From positions 43,530,362 through 43,594,361 of the forward strand of contig CM049307.1 of the NCBI GenBank assembly GCA_026874595.1: a stretch of DNA of 64,000 nucleotides, read 5' to 3'. Shown piece after piece: positions 12,930 through 25,189 of this stretch (its first letter is position 1; every line of letters starts with the position of its first letter). The notes under the pieces were generated by a model that was not told where the DNA came from, searched no databases, and saw only the letters and a list, made by a program, of their open reading frames with translations. Position numbers and translations under genes: made by a program. Origin of the DNA: Sipunculus nudus. Lineage: Eukaryota; Annelida; Sipuncula; Golfingiida; Sipunculidae.

Positions 12930-14873
12930 TTAGACTTCGCCCTGGTTGTCATGCTCATTGTAACTGACCCAGTCCAACGCGATGGGCGCTGACAGCATTG
13001 CATCAGGAATTTGGAATGCATCGCACAAAGATAAGGCATGTGGCGCCAACTCTCGGCACAACTGAGTGGACACCTCGGTGACTGCGTTTCCGGTGTCGGG
13101 AGACATAAGGCCCTTACTGAGGTACCAGCCCAGGTTATTCTCTACAGAGCTGACCATGTACAAATGACGTAACATCTGAAGTGTAGGCTGCAATGACGCG
13201 TCCGCATTCTCTGAGACTTTCTTGAACTGTTCGTTTACGAGACGTTCAGCATAAGCTCTGCCGGCGGCTTGGATCCGGTCACTCTCCTTGTACATCCAAG
13301 TCTCGAACATGCCTCCTTTACCGGCCGCCTGCAGACGCTGTCCAAGCTCCAAGAACAAAATATCTTCCCTTTGTTTTAACATATGGTCAAGGTATTCCAT
13401 ATCGTCAGGGTTCTCTTTTTCTGCTTTGTGAAGGGATTTGGGTTTGAACACAGCCAACCTCTCCTTGACTACCTTTTGCATCAACACGCTGTTGTCGCCC
13501 TCGGCTGTCATGCAAGCGTGTGCCGAGCCGAGGAAGGTACCGAAACGGTTACAAGACAGGTATCCCTGTCCACCACAACGCTCCCGACCCACGGTTGCTA
13601 CCTCCTCTAAATTCCATCCTACCATTGGTTTGATAGCACAGCACATGGTTACTATTTCCGCGTGCTCGGATCCGTCAGGTTTCTGGAATGCCCAGCGGTC
13701 CTTTACATAATCCAGTCCAAAATTGAGAGCGTATGTTCTGGCCAAAAGTGGCAGTAAAGCTCTTTGCTGGAGCTGGTAGTTCAAGATCGGGGTGTCCGAC
13801 TTTCCCGATGGTCCGACCGTAAGGCGGGTAGCTGCATACCGGAGAGCAATGGCGAGGCATGCTTTAGATCCTCCCATGCCCATACTGGCGATACACAGTC
13901 GTCCAGACAATAACTGGTCAGCGACGGTCAGAAATCTTGTTCGAGCACCCTTTATGCTTGACACAAACTTGCCTTCTTCTGTGACATCGGAGAATTTGTT
14001 CAGCAAATTAGCCTGTGGCACCCGAACGTTGTTAAAGGTAAGTTTGGCATTGTCTACGCCGTTAAGTCCCATTTTGTGCCCCATATCTTCGACAAGTACG
14101 TTTGGCATGGTTTTAAGGTCGTTGTCACGGATACGCACGAGGATGGCGTGGATGCCATGGTTCTCTTCACCTACGATCAGCTGAGCAAAAACGACCACGT
14201 GTTTGGCGTGCACCGCACCGTTGGTGATCCAGTATTTTTGTGATAACGGTGTTGGGGAGTTTATGATGAACTCTTTGGTGTCTTTGTCATAAACAGCTGT
14301 TGTTTCCATTTCAACGGCGTTGTTGCCGTAACCCAATTCCGTGAGGCCGAAACATCCAACATCTTCCAGGGTATCAATGCCCTCGAGCAGTACGCTGTGG
14401 TGTCGCTCCGTTCCAAGCTTTAACACAGTGCCGCCAAATAGGTTAAATTGTACTGTCATCTTGGTTGTCATAGCAGGGTCAATGATACTGCCCAGCTCGT
14501 GGGCTGCAAAAATACGAAGAGGATTGTTCTTGAAATCGAGAACGGATATGAAACCAGAGTCACAAATCTTCTTTAGTCTGCTGAGCGCCAGATCTCTCTC
14601 CTCGTCCAGGGGAATGTTGTACTTTGGTTTCATGGATTCGCTTGATAGAAACTCCCTGTACTTCGCTCTCATTTCGTGGTTGTCATGGTCTAACAGGGCT
14701 CCCAGTTTCTTTGTGTCAATGGAGGTATCATTCCATTGTTCTCTGAGGCTGGCAGGCTGCACAGAACTCTTGTGTCGTGCCGCGTAGACAGCCGCTGTCG
14801 TCTGTAGTCCCGGAGCGCGGTGAACTGCTGCCAAACGCCCACCAAGGCGGGCAGAAAGTCGGGATAACATCAT
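12930..14873 (-). CDS. acyl-CoA oxidase-family flavoenzyme, probably mitochondrial
   Basis: The 647 residues match the acyl-CoA oxidase/dehydrogenase fold, which oxidises fatty acyl-CoA at the alpha-beta bond using FAD in beta-oxidation. Landmarks are [12 protein letters not shown] at 174-185 (FAD and substrate loop), KYWITNGA at 213-220, [10 protein letters not shown] at 431-440, and TAEGDNSV at 456-463, whose Glu458 is at the family's catalytic-base position. A helical C-terminal oxidase-type domain follows (about 490-640). Length is close to typical acyl-CoA oxidases (about 650-700) and far above dehydrogenases (about 400). The first about 37 residues are rich in Arg, Ala, Leu and Ser without acidic residues, like a mitochondrial leader. 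The C-terminus (QGEV) is not a PTS1 peroxisomal signal and I find no PTS2. The coding region is uninterrupted. The first of two adjacent ATGs is used, directly after a splice acceptor. Family confident; substrate and subfamily unknown. Confidence 0.93.
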   Translation of the reverse strand: MMLSRLSARLGGRLAAVHRAPGLQTTAAVYAARHKSSVQPASLREQWNDTSIDTKKLGALLDHDNHEMRAKYREFLSSESMKPKYNIPLDEERDLALSRLKKICDSGFISVLDFKNNPLRIFAAHELGSIIDPAMTTKMTVQFNLFGGTVLKLGTERHHSVLLEGIDTLEDVGCFGLTELGYGNNAVEMETTAVYDKDTKEFIINSPTPLSQKYWITNGAVHAKHVVVFAQLIVGEENHGIHAILVRIRDNDLKTMPNVLVEDMGHKMGLNGVDNAKLTFNNVRVPQANLLNKFSDVTEEGKFVSSIKGARTRFLTVADQLLSGRLCIASMGMGGSKACLAIALRYAATRLTVGPSGKSDTPILNYQLQQRALLPLLARTYALNFGLDYVKDRWAFQKPDGSEHAEIVTMCCAIKPMVGWNLEEVATVGRERCGGQGYLSCNRFGTFLGSAHACMTAEGDNSVLMQKVVKERLAVFKPKSLHKAEKENPDDMEYLDHMLKQREDILFLELGQRLQAAGKGGMFETWMYKESDRIQAAGRAYAERLVNEQFKKVSENADASLQPTLQMLRHLYMVSSVENNLGWYLSKGLMSPDTGNAVTEVSTQLCRELAPHALSLCDAFQIPDAMLSAPIALDWVSYNEHDNQGEV

Positions 14874-14875
14874 GC

Positions 14876-14891
14876 TCTAAAACAAATAAAA
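14876..14891 (-). other. splice acceptor of a 5' UTR intron (oxidase gene)
   Basis: Reading on the minus strand, a T-rich tract ending TTGTTTTAG is followed by AGC and then the start ATG. This is a good acceptor, so the first exon is probably non-coding and lies further upstream (higher coordinates). The donor and promoter were not identified. Confidence 0.6.
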
Positions 14892-15138
14892 GGAATATTT
14901 AAATACTCTCAGTTAAAAGAAACAAGTAACTCGACACATAATGATAACATTTCATTGATTTTTTGGTAAAATAAAAGAGTCAAAATTAATGTAGTAAAAC
15001 TATAGTCTATGGCATCTTTTACTACGTACTTATAGTAACAGAACGGATTAATGAGACAATATTTAGAGACATTCCGTCTCCATCATACCAAAAGTGCTTA
15101 AGCAGTCGCAAATGTGCAACTGTCCTGTCAGATAGGTA

Positions 15139-15270
15139 ACTGGTCCTTAAAATCATCATACACTTGTTTAAAACCCCATGCACGGTCATATGTTACCTAT
15201 ATATACATTGTAAATAACATGTGACAATGGGGTTTTTAACAAGTGTTACTGATGATTTCAAGGGCCAGTG
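15139..15270. mobile_element. hAT-like MITE, 132 bp, with 8-bp target duplication
   Basis: The left arm ACTGGTCCTTAAAATCATCA pairs with the right arm reversed, CACTGGCCCTTGAAATCATC. The inner parts ACTTGTTTAAAACCCCAT and ACTTGTTAAAAACCCCAT also pair. GATAGGTA at 15131-15138 and GATAGGTT at 15271-15278 look like an 8-bp target duplication with one mismatch. Eight-base duplications fit hAT elements. It lies about 260 bp upstream of the oxidase start codon, probably in the 5' intron. Confidence 0.7.
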
Positions 15271-17364
15271 GATAGGTTAACACTCCAACAGCTTCGACTG
15301 CGTATAGTGGAAAAGAGATTGGATGGCCTTGTGAAATACAGAGATTAGGCTGGTGTCCTACATTTATATTTTTGAGAGGGACAGCAATAGAGTAACAATG
15401 ATTCTAATGCCAATTGTGAGTTCCTCTGATGTCAAATTTAACAGAAACGTCCTCTTTGTCACACGCACACACACATCCACACGACTTGTTAATGTTCATT
15501 ATTTTGTGATATCAAGTTAACCAAGATTCAATTTAAATTAATTAGGCTGAACAGTTAATGATACACAGCAGAGGTCTGACAGGAACAACACCATGTGATA
15601 AAATTATACCCAAAAAACAGTTTACTCCAAAATGATGAGGGGAATCATCATTTTTAATCCTGACGTGTATAATAAGCGTCACCCTGTGAGAATACAGCAA
15701 AGTGCCGGTCACAGACACGTGGTATTTTCAGGCTTTTAATATGTGACTTGCTAACACTTACAGCAGTTTAATGCAGCTGTAAACCAGATTTCATTGCTGT
15801 GCTCAGTCACTCATATTTCCTTTATATACAACATATGTCAGTTGATATATGGCGTTCTGATATAACCTGAACCTATAACATATTTATAAGAATGTTTAGG
15901 GCCTTTAAATGCTGATGGCACACAACATGATAGACCTTAATATATGAATACTCTCAATGCAATAAATAGATATCTAATGCTTAAATAAAACAAACCTGGT
16001 TGAGTAAAGGCGATTTTATTGAGTATATAAGACAAATCTACTATCATTTTTCATCCATATTCTTAACAAACTGCAATTTGCTTCTTTTCGAACATTACTA
16101 ATTTAGATCTTGTCAGTTTAAACTAGCATTACCTGATTTAGGCCTAGTTGATGTCAACCTTAATCTCAGAACGTAGAGTCTGTGAGACAGAAGTGACAGG
16201 TAACAGTCAACAACCTGTTCAAAGTACACTGCTTGATCACAGGTTAGCTGTAGATTTATTACAGAAGTGTAATGTCCAACTGATTACAAACTCTTTCCAA
16301 GGTCAAGGGCACGCAGTGGCATATGGGATACAATACCAATAGTATTTAAGAGATTATGCTGAGAGACACTACCTAAGCTAACACTGACATATTTTTTTTA
16401 GCCAGCTATTAACTTATCTGTTTTGTAGAAGTTATGTGATGTCTGGCAACCTCTATTTACATATTAATGAACTGGGGGTATTATTGTTAAGGAAAGTTCT
16501 TATAACACCTCTGTGATGGATATGTGAGCTTGTTTATCTACAAACTGTTAGTAAAAAAGCGTAAAATATTAATAAATATTCTTTTCAGTACTATGTATAT
16601 TCTCAATTTAGCTGTTATCGCAGATCTGGGTAAGCAGTAATGGTCCATCTAAGTAAATCCTGTTTTTCTGACTCGCCAAGCAATGTATCAGAAGCAATAA
16701 ATTTTACTGGCGCTATATCCCTAAACCAGAACACAGAAACTGTACCGAGATATCAGGACAGAATCTTTAAAGCCTATTTATGAATCATTTTAAGTTTTCA
16801 TTTGATTACCAATATTTAAAGTTACCACTCCATAACAGTACTAGTAACTATTACCAGTAATTCTAATGTAATGGAAACATGTGCACACAGATAAAATGAT
16901 CTTTGCATGGGGACCCACTCCGACCCAGATACCATATTTGATTGAATGAACCTGCTACAAAGAATACATGGATTTCCTTTAATAATAATTTGTATCATGT
17001 ATATGGACAGATACTGATCAGTAATGAAAGAGGACAGAACCTTTATCAGTACTCAACTTTTACCAAGATCAACTGTTGTCCAAAAATTATATTGAATCAT
17101 CTGTGTTATTAGTACCAAATATTCCACCAGATGGCTGCACCTACGATAATTGAAATGCCAAAAGACAAGTGACCCATGGGTTATTGCACTAAGCTGAGGA
17201 GCCAATACTCTTATTTTATGAGGCATATTGCAAAATATTTGATGGAACAAATAGGTGACTGTCACAAGCCTTTCTAAAATAACACAAAGTTGCATTAAAG
17301 ATTGAAAAGTGGCAAAAAAAAACAAAAAAAAAACTACCCATAAACAAAAAAATGTGATATGCAA
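15271..17364. other. no gene recognised; upstream of the oxidase gene
   Basis: AT-rich DNA, expected to hold the first exon and promoter of the minus-strand oxidase gene, but I could not place them. A degenerate GACCCATGGGT motif near 17171 is a trace of the Helitron-like repeat family. Confidence 0.4.
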
Positions 17365-17703
17365 GGCCAAAAAAAAATAAAAAGGTATGGTTCTCAGGCA
17401 CCGCCCGCATCAATTTTAAACCCCCGCATCAAAAATTTTTCTTTTGATTTTTAATTGAAACTTACCAATTATGAGCTGCAGCCGCTCGGACATTTCCTTC
17501 AAGAAGATAAAATCATACAATTTCTTTTGTTATGTAGTGCTTTTATTTGTTTAGGAAAATAAATCTGTTATTATCATGCTTTTCCCTTATCATTTGACAT
17601 TTTTATCGAAACATACCAAAAAATTAAATATAAAAAACCTGCCCGCCCGCATTGACTTCTGAAAAAAAGTGCCCGAGAACCATACCTTTTTTTTATTTTG
17701 GCC
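17365..17703 (+). mobile_element. Harbinger-like MITE, copy 1
   Basis: The ends are inverted repeats. The left is GGCCAAAAAAAAATAAAAAG followed by GTATGGTTCTCAGGCAC. The right reads GTGCCCGAGAACCATACC followed by an A/T tract and GGCC. The element is 339 bp and is flanked by the 3-base repeat CAA (17362-17364 and 17704-17706). Related copies at 33708-33983 and 43927-44272 are flanked by TAA and TTA. Three-base TWA-type duplications point to PIF/Harbinger. Open frames across it are shadows. Confidence 0.75.
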
Positions 17704-18810
17704 CAACTGCAAACCATGCAGCTTTCATTGTGATATTGGAACTTTTGTGTTAAATCCCATTCAAAATGGACCAATTATATTAAAATTAATGAATGACTTC
17801 TGTGGCGTTCTGGAACAAGGGACCCATGGGTCACGGCGCTCAGCTGATCGTGATTGGACTAGAAATGTTTCTCTACTGTGATACTTTATTGAGTAGATAA
17901 AGCTTATGAATATCATGGACATGTTGGGCTATTATAAAGGTATGTAATGTAATATGTGAGTAAATGATAAATGAAATTACCTGACTGATGGATTAATAGA
18001 GTCAAATATAGTAGTTTATTTTTTATTTATTTAGGAGGGGTTGAAAACTGTGATATATTTGAGCAAATATGAATGCAATGACAGCAGTAATAAGCAGTAG
18101 TAGAATGATGATAAGGCTATTTGTTGAAGGATCTAAAGTGTATGGTAGTCTGCAAGCTTTCAATTTGACAGATATGATGTTATGATTAACTATGCTGATG
18201 AAGTGATTTATGAATTTGTGACTGTATGACACAATATCTCTTTAGTCTTGACAAGGTACATTATTGTGATGCCCACTATGTCTACATATTACACAATATT
18301 GACATAATTTCTGGCATGTATATAGGTACCTGTGGACGAATAGTTGAACAAAATATTAAAGTATGAATATATCTGATTCATCTTGTTCTTGCTTACTGAG
18401 GCTGACTTTGGGATGGCGTTCAGAGAAGGGAAAAGTGAGGGCAGCACGAAGGTGGATGTAGTAATATTCTATTGTATTGTTTTTCATTTACATAAGAATA
18501 TGAAAAGCTAAGAGGAAAGGGGCCCTCCTACTTGGTTATAGTAAAGTTCTAAATATATGATTGCAAACTAATACTCTGACAAGACTGTCATGAAGAAAAA
18601 CAGTAAAATTTTGAGATACTGTGATGCATATGAAAATTTACAGATGGACAGGCAAGTGGACAGAATGGACTTATACCTTTATTTCACTTTCAAGAGAATA
18701 ATGCATTTAAGTTTATATATAATCCTATTTTTTTTAAGCATATCCACTTTTTCCATTAAGAAGTTTTTATCTGAATCATTTTTTTATTTACAGGTTTTAT
18801 AAATTTTTAA

Positions 18811-21440
18811 CAAGGGACCTATGGGTCACGACGCTCAGCTGTTATATATGTTAAAAAAATATTATTTAGAAATGAGGCACATGCTGGTTTTGTGTGGTAA
18901 TAAATATAAGCTGTATTATGAGTTGTTGTTGTTTAGCTTATGTTTGATTTTGATAGTACCTTTGGAGACAAGGAAGAGGATTTATTTCATTTATTTTATT
19001 AACAAATGGAGTGCTATTGTCACACAGATTTTGACTTGGCCATATAACTTATAAGCAGAATATATAATATAAGGGTTTAACTATTAATTAAAAAAAATTA
19101 CAAATATTGTCCCAAATATTATTTTTTTTTTAAATAATAAGAGAATCATATGATTTTTTTAATGAAATATAACTGAAATGATTATTAAAATAATATTTAA
19201 GAATATATTCATGAATGCATTCATGAATACATTTTGAAAGTATTTGCACTGGTATTCATATACTTTCATTTTTACCTGAATTCCCATTCTTTATGCAAGA
19301 AATTTTATAATGGAGTACATAATCATATTCGTATATAAATACAATTACAAAGTATTCGCACCATGACTGGTATTTATTCAGTTTTCACCAAACAATGATG
19401 TTGAGAATCCAGAATATACAAAATTCACACATTTAAATAATGATCATAAGTACCTGGTTTTATGGCTTTTATTTATATTAAAAAATAACTGTAATAAATT
19501 CATTTTGGACTAATTTCACATCAATGTACACACTAGACACAGTAGGAATCTAGATTAATATTATCAACTGCATCTTTGTCTATCATTAATTTCCATCATA
19601 TGATCCCTAATGATTAGTAATGAATGATATGATTTACTTCTTTATCATTAAAATTGAACTGAAAAATACCATAGGTGACTGCATGGTGTTATTTGGAATA
19701 CGTGACATTCTATCCATCGATACAAGATTCTTATATCATCAGTAACTGCAAGTTAATTTCCTGTTATTATAAACTAACAAATTCCTTTTCTATTTTTCTT
19801 TAATTTTTTATTAAAAACCAATAAAAATTTATTAATTTATTGTTTATTGTTATGTAGTTGGTTAAAACTACTAGATGAGTTGGGTTGGACACCTGGATCA
19901 ACTGTGGCTGGCCATAAGCTGCCTGGATTCCCCTGTATGCCTCGCCTCAAGCATGCATAATTTGCTGAAAGTTCAACAAGGTCAACATACAGGTGACTCA
20001 AGAGGGGCTGTAGGGGAGAGCCAAAGTCTGACAGGGTCTCATAAAAACATTTATAAAAGCTACAATTTTTGGCCAATTTCTTTCAGCTTTCTAAACTTAA
20101 AAGCTGAAATCCTTATGTGTGCATGATATGAAAATTATATCAACAGTGCTCACAGGAAACAAACGTGCCATGGTCAAAGTTGGGCAAAATTTAAGTTATT
20201 AATTTTACATTTATACTAATAACTTATAAAATTTGAAAAATTCATAACTAATTTTGGGAATTCAATTGAATCTTGATTAAATAATGTTACATCCCTGACA
20301 AAAAATCTCTAGCTTCAGCAATCCCCTTGTTAAGGGAGTAAATATATTTCTTGATTTTTTACAAAGTGCATTATGTTTGGGCCCATAACTTAAAACAATT
20401 ACGCAATACTGACATCATTCTGGCATGTGCATAGAGAATGAAAAATATGTATATTATTTATGATTAAAGTCAGATCAGTGGTTTTGATATTAGGCAGTCT
20501 TGAAGTGTAACAATGGGTTTTTAATGGAAAAATGAAGTTTTTCATTAATATCTTGAAGGTATTAAGTCCTAGTGACCAAATTCTTGGCATGGTAGGGGAT
20601 TTTGGAGACATCTAGCTGTATGCCGAATTTAAGGAACTAAGAGCTGAAGCTGGGGAGCTGAGCTCTTGCAAACTGCATAACACTAGCTTGATGTAAACAA
20701 TATGTTACATGGTGCTTGAAAACTTGAATAAAATCTACAGTTTTTGATCAACTGGTTTCAAATTTTTGGTGTTAACAGTTGAAAAGGTAACAAAAACATG
20801 CTGTGAAAATTAAATCCACAGTACTCACAGGAAAAAAACGTGCCATGGTCAAAGTTGGGCAAAATTTAAGGTACCATTTTTTTATTTTTATTAATATTTT
20901 AAAAAATTTAAAAGATTTTCATCTAATTTTGGGTATACAATTTAATTTTGATTAATTAAAGCTATATTACTGGAAAAAAGGTCCATAGCTTTAACATGTT
21001 TTGTGTTAAGTGATCAAATATCTTTCCTGATTTTTTACAAAATGCATTATGTTTGGGTCCATAACTTTTTTAAATTACATAATACAGACATAATTTCTTG
21101 AATGTACATAGGAACTATATAGAGGAATATTTATGGTAAATATGAGGAAAAACAGATGAGTGGTTTTGATATTAGGCAGTCCTGAAGTGTGAAAATAGGT
21201 TTTTAATAAAAAATTGAGGTTTTTCCTTAATTTCTCAAAGGAACGAAGTCGAAAAGACCCAGTTTTCGGCTTGGTAGGAGATCTTGGGGACATCTAACAT
21301 TATGCCAAATTTTGGATTCCTAGATCTTACGGTTTCAAAACGTGCCACATCTACGGACGGACGGACGGACGGACAGACGGACGGATGACGGACAATGGAC
21401 CATGACTATAGCTCAGATGACTTATAGTCAGCTGAGCTAA
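18811..21440 (+). mobile_element. nested Helitron-like copy inside copy A
   Basis: The left end CAAGGGACCTATGGGTCACG follows ...ATAAATTTTTAA, and the right end GTCAGCTGAGCTAA is followed by TAAAAAACCTG. Copy B at about 26040-26065 shows the uninterrupted site (..AATTTGTAATAAAAAA..). The flanks therefore join as TAA|TAAAA with no or at most a 3-base duplication. It holds two of the TTTTGATATTAGGCAG modules and ends in the GACGGAC run plus hairpin. Non-coding. Confidence 0.65.
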
Positions 21441-21585
21441 TAAAAAACCTGAAAATATAAGTTAAAATATTAGAATTGTTGCAAAAGTTGCAATCATTAT
21501 ATATACAGAGTAAAAAACTGAAACTATAAGTTAAAATATTAGAATTGTTGCAAAAGTTGCAATCATCATATATCCAGAGTGTAGC
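21441..21585 (+). repeat. tandem duplication of about 70 bp
   Basis: Two adjacent near-identical units share the phrases AAGTTAAAATATTAGAATTG and TTGCAAAAGTTGCAATCAT. Copy B has a single unit, so the duplication arose after the copies diverged. Confidence 0.75.
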
Positions 21586-23608
21586 TCAAATTGGGTCATA
21601 TTATGCATACACATATATTTTATTATTTTTAAATCATAAATGTTTAAACTGAATTTAAAAGAAAATAATGCCACAACATGGCATCTACAAGAATATTCCT
21701 TGAATCACTATTAAAAAGTTTTGCACATTGGAGTTTTCAGTACATGCTTAATTTTATTCACCAAAATAAAATAAAAGTAAATTTGATAAAATAAAACATC
21801 TTTTCAAATAAAGTATACACACTGTTGGTTGAATGAGGGACAAACAATATCATTGTGCTAATTACTATCCCAGTTTTAATTTATTACTGGAATTAATAGG
21901 TAATTACTTATCTGATGAACATCTACACTTTCATAGCAATACACCACTTTGTGGACACAATTAAATGTACACTTTAATCATTGTAACCCTAGTGGTACAA
22001 TACAAAATCTAAAATGTAGCATAGCCTAGAACAAGAATGAATCAAATACAGAAAATAATAACATTCATCTAGTTTATGCACCATCTGGGGGGGGGGGGGA
22101 GTGCAGGGCAGAGGGGAAGCCTGCTGGTAGTGGCCAGGCTGACCTAAGGCACGCTGCCTGGGGTGGGTTACATAATGCAAGTGAAGGCTGTACTACTAGG
22201 TGGGCTAGATGTAAACAACACTTGACATGGTGTATGAAAACATGAATAAAAGCTATTCTTTCCCATCAATTTCTTTGAAATTTCAGATTTTAAAAGATTA
22301 AATCCTTATGTATATATGCTGTGAAAATTAAATCAACAGTGCCAAAGTTGGACAAAATTTAAGGTATTAATTTTTTTTATTCTAATAACTTGAAAAATTT
22401 GCAAAATTCAGATCTAATTTTGGGTAAACAATTGAATCTTGATTAAATAAAGTTATATTCCTGAAAAAAAGTCTCTAGGTTCAGCAATTCTCATGTTAGG
22501 TGAGTAAATATATTTCCTGATTTTTAAAAAAATTGCATTATGTTTTGGCCCATAACTTCAAAATAATACCCAATACTGACCTAATTTTTGGTATGTTTAT
22601 AGAAAATGTATGAAAGAATGTGAATACTAAATACGATCAAAAACAGATCAGTGGTTTTGATATTAGGCAGCCTTGAAGTGTAACAATGGCTTTTTTTATG
22701 GAAAACGGAGTTTTTTTCCCTTAATATCTCGAAGGAACGAAGTCCTAATGACCCAATTTTGGTATGGTAGGAGATTTTAGCGACATCTAAAATTATGCCA
22801 ACAGCCTGGGGAGCATAGAGATGTGCACTGAATGACCTACAGTCATCAAAGTGGACTGCTTGACAATGTAAGGGAATACAACAAGAGCCTCCAAAAATAT
22901 TCAATAACTAGCCTAATTTTGCAGCTTTTATTATCAAATTTCAGATTTTAACAGATTAAATCCTCATGTATACATGATGTGAAAATTAAATCCACAGTAC
23001 TTACAGGAAAAAAACGTGCCGTGGCCAAAGTTGGGCAAAATTTAAGGTACCAATTTTATATTTTTGCCAATATTTAAAAAAATTTAACAGATTTTGATCT
23101 AATTTTTGGTATACAATTAAATTTTGATTAATTTAAGTTGTATTACTGGAAAAAAGTCCCTATCTTTAACACTTTTGGTCTTAAGTGACCAAATATCTTC
23201 CTGATTTTTTTACAAAGTCCATTATGTTTGGGCCCATAACTTTTTTAAATTATATAATACTGACTTAATATCTGGCATGTACATAGGAACTATATAGAGG
23301 AATATTTATGGAAAATATGAAGAAAAACAAGATGAGTGGTTTTGATATTAGGCAGTTCTGAAGTGTGAAAATAGGTTTCTAATAAAAAATTGAGGTTTTT
23401 CCTTAATATCTCGAAGGAACAAAGTCCTATTGACCCAATTTTCGGCATAGTAGTAGATTTTGGGGACATCTAATTGTATGCTGAATTTCAGATTCGTAGG
23501 TCCAACGGTGTTGAAACGTGCCAGTCTTATGGATGGACATCCGGACAGACGGACGACGGACAATGGACCACGACTATAGCTCAGATGACTTATAGTCAGC
23601 TGAGCTAA

Positions 23609-24070
23609 AAAAAAAATAGTTTGCTCAATTGTCTTCAACATTTTTACACTGTGATACAAGTTAGAATATTGCACAATTTTTAAAATTAATCAATTCAAGT
23701 GAACTATACTGGGTTTATATATATGTTGAAGGTGGGGGTTTATATCTGTTGTCACTGCTGATATCAGTCTCATCTAACTTTACACTTTGCCTTCATGGTC
23801 CACAAGACCTGTTGTCGGTTGATTCCTGTAGCTCTTTTCAGCCTGTTGGGGAGCATATAACCCAAACAGCCACAACAGGTGCTAGAAGATTATTTGTTCT
23901 TCATTTGCCTGACCATGCCCAGCACCCATACCTTGCATTCACAAGTTTCAATAGGGTTTGATTTCAGGATTTACCATAAAGCAACCTTCACAATGACTAT
24001 ATACATTATTATAAGTATAACCATTATTATATCAATCATATAATATACACACACTAATCTTAAATAGTGT
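23609..24070. other. no gene recognised
   Basis: Short unique stretch between two repeat elements. The open frame at 23749-23961 has no motif I know. Confidence 0.4.
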
Positions 24071-24079
24071 ACAAGGAAC

Positions 24080-24900
24080 TAAGGGGACATAGAACAGGTG
24101 GAAACTAGAATACGGGTAGTCAACAAGTGACTACAAGTATCTGCCAGTGGGGCGAGTGAAGTGAGGCATGGACTGAGTGGCAAGGTGAAACAGAGAGAGG
24201 AATGTTGCATAATAGGATGGATGTCTGCAGCCGAAATGTGTATGTAGGTGATGCCACCTGCCACAAAACCCAGAAAACTATCCAAGTTGTATACAATTGC
24301 AAAATTTTAGGCAGATAGGTCAAACCAGTCCTGAGATAGAAGCCTGGATGTCTGCAGCCTGAACGTGATAGAAAGTGGCGCCACCTGCCACAAAATTGAG
24401 AAAGCTATCCAAGGTGTATAAACATGCAAAATTTTAGGCAGATAAGTCAAACCACTGCTGAGATATGAGAGATTTTATCCCAAGGCAGACAAACAGACGG
24501 ACACTGTGCAAAAATTGTTGAAGGTGGCACCACCAGTTTTGTATATGATAAAGAGCTATGTGAGATCTATACACATGCAACATTTTAGGAGGATATGTCA
24601 AACCAGTCCTGAGATATAAGCCTGGATGTCTGCAGCCTGAACGTGAAAGTAGGTGGTGCCACCTGCCACAAAATTGTGAAGGCATTCCAAGATGGATATA
24701 CATGCAAAATTTTAGGCAGATAAGTCAAACCAAAGGTCAGAGGTCAACTCAATATATTTTGGCACCAGTTCACATGTGACCCTATAATTGTGTAAAGTTT
24801 CGGAAAAATCTATCCTGTGGTCTCAGAGTTCTAATCCGGAAACAAACGTGGCGGCGTTGGCAGAACCCGGTCTAAAACATAGTATCCGCAAAACTTTGTT
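24080..24900 (-). repeat. array of about 125-bp units with a GGTGGCGCCACC-type palindrome, copy 1
   Basis: Units near 24240, 24370, 24525 and 24650 repeat the phrases GCCACCTGCCACAAAA, ATGCAAAATTTTAGGCAGAT and TCCTGAGATATAAGCCTGG. The array starts with TACGGGTAGTCAACAAGTGA and ends near a TTTCGGAAAAATCTATCC phrase. Both boundaries recur at the second array (34150-35230), so this is one dispersed element with an internal tandem core, not a simple satellite. Strand is arbitrary. Confidence 0.65.
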
Positions 24901-25189
24901 TTGGCGGATACAATTAATCACACAATAGAGGCAGAAATGCAAAAGAACTGAAATTATTCAAATTATCAATTTTTGAATTATGGGTAACATGAAATGTATA
25001 AACGCTGATATATATGCTACCGGCACAAAACCTGTGAGATTCCAATGAAGCTATAGGATAAATTACTCTTCACATATGGTGTCTTATTCACAAAGGTTTT
25101 ATTTTTGTGATAATTCCCCTTTGCAAATATCGCAAATAGGAAACCCTCGTGAACATAAAGTCAACCACAGTTGCATAATCAAATAAAAA

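Larger units (their letters stand above)
17816..23608 (+). mobile_element. Helitron-like repeat, copy A (interrupted by a nested copy)
   Basis: It starts CAAGGGACCCATGGGTCACG, the family's 5' end. It finishes with a GACGGAC run, the hairpin arms AGCTCAGATGACT and AGTCAGCTGAGCT, and CTAA. Segments 18470-18810 plus 21441-23608 parallel copy B (25190-27412) in order. A second family member (18811-21440) has landed inside. Modules of about 550-650 bp around the conserved phrase TTTTGATATTAGGCAG recur (near 20480, 21170, 22660, 23340). No helicase or other protein is encoded, so it is non-autonomous. Small open frames with similar peptides across modules simply reflect this repetition. Confidence 0.6.

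Noticed and set aside
13383-14787. Frames on the strand opposite the acyl-CoA oxidase (up to 148 codons)
   Set aside because: Shadows of the real coding region, without independent motifs.
12930-14873. Peroxisomal targeting of the acyl-CoA oxidase
   Set aside because: The C-terminus QGEV is not PTS1-like, and none of the N-terminal RL pairs has the His/Gln spacing of a PTS2.
20399-23674. Recurrent small minus-strand frames (..SRLPNIKTTD..) as a gene family
   Set aside because: They all fall in the same repeated module of the Helitron-like elements, differ in start and end, and have no known domain.
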